The notes below the pieces were generated by a model that did not search any database, was not told where the DNA came from, and saw only the letters and a list, made by a program, of their open reading frames with translations. A DNA stretch of 5,816 nucleotides. It comes from Undibacterium sp. GTDB taxonomy: Bacteria > Pseudomonadota > Gammaproteobacteria > Burkholderiales > Burkholderiaceae_D. The position numbers were made by a program, and so were the translations under genes. Each line of letters begins with the position of its first letter. Position 1 is the first letter of the stretch. Positions 5,781 to 5,816 of the stretch are shown here, in pieces. Where the stretch lies: assembly GCA_019752975.1 (NCBI GenBank), contig JAIELM010000208.1:1-5816 (forward strand), read 5' to 3'.

Positions 5781-5816
5781 CAAACTTCAAACAAACTTCA
5801 AACAAAATTCAAACAA
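5781..5816. repeat. 11-bp tandem repeat upstream of the hydrolase gene
   Basis: Three adjacent units CAAACTTCAAA (5781-5791), CAAACTTCAAA (5792-5802) and CAAAATTCAAA (5803-5813) are followed by CAA at the window end, so the array may continue. The first two units are identical and the third differs at one base. It lies immediately upstream of the hydrolase translation signal and probably within its promoter or leader region. The 11-bp period is near one DNA helical turn. Confidence 0.85.

Overview
The window looks like chromosomal DNA of a betaproteobacterium, probably Burkholderiales and perhaps Oxalobacteraceae-like. The basis is the hprK-rapZ pair, which in this class normally sits beside ptsN, together with protein sequences typical of the group and roughly balanced base composition. 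The family assignment is inference. All five complete genes are recognisable, and none looks phage-borne, plasmid-borne or part of a defence system.

Left half, plus strand: a 147-base upstream region, then hprK (148-1092, HPr kinase/phosphorylase), a 179-base gap, and rapZ (start chosen at 1272, end 2135; P-loop RNA-binding adaptor / nucleotide-binding protein). The most unusual feature is here. The region before hprK (31-126) and the hprK-rapZ gap (1141-1236) carry two copies of the same structured repeat, about 96 bp long, in opposite orientation. By hand count they match at about 71 of 96 positions with no gaps. The pair brackets hprK exactly, and several differences between the copies keep base pairing intact. 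Copy B is also what keeps open a false 43-codon extension in front of rapZ.

Middle: rapZ converges on a minus-strand gene, and the 82-base gap holds a perfect 11-bp inverted repeat that may act as a terminator.

Right half, minus strand, in transcription order: a secreted alpha/beta hydrolase of the S33/TAP-like peptidase group (about 5759 to 4317), a 117-base gap with a REP-like imperfect hairpin, then natA (ABC ATPase, 4199-3378) and natB (ABC-2 permease, 3381-2218). natA and natB overlap by 4 bases (ATGA) and are surely co-translated. The hydrolase may belong to the same operon. Upstream of it, at the window edge, lies an 11-bp tandem repeat of at least three units.

Working together: HprK reversibly phosphorylates the PTS carrier protein HPr, and RapZ links nucleotide or metabolite sensing to cell-envelope precursor control, so the left half is the nitrogen-PTS/regulatory block. 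NatAB forms an export ABC transporter in the inner membrane. The hydrolase is predicted to act outside the cytoplasm, so an export-plus-hydrolysis partnership is possible but unproven. I found no RNA gene, CRISPR array, insertion sequence or origin.
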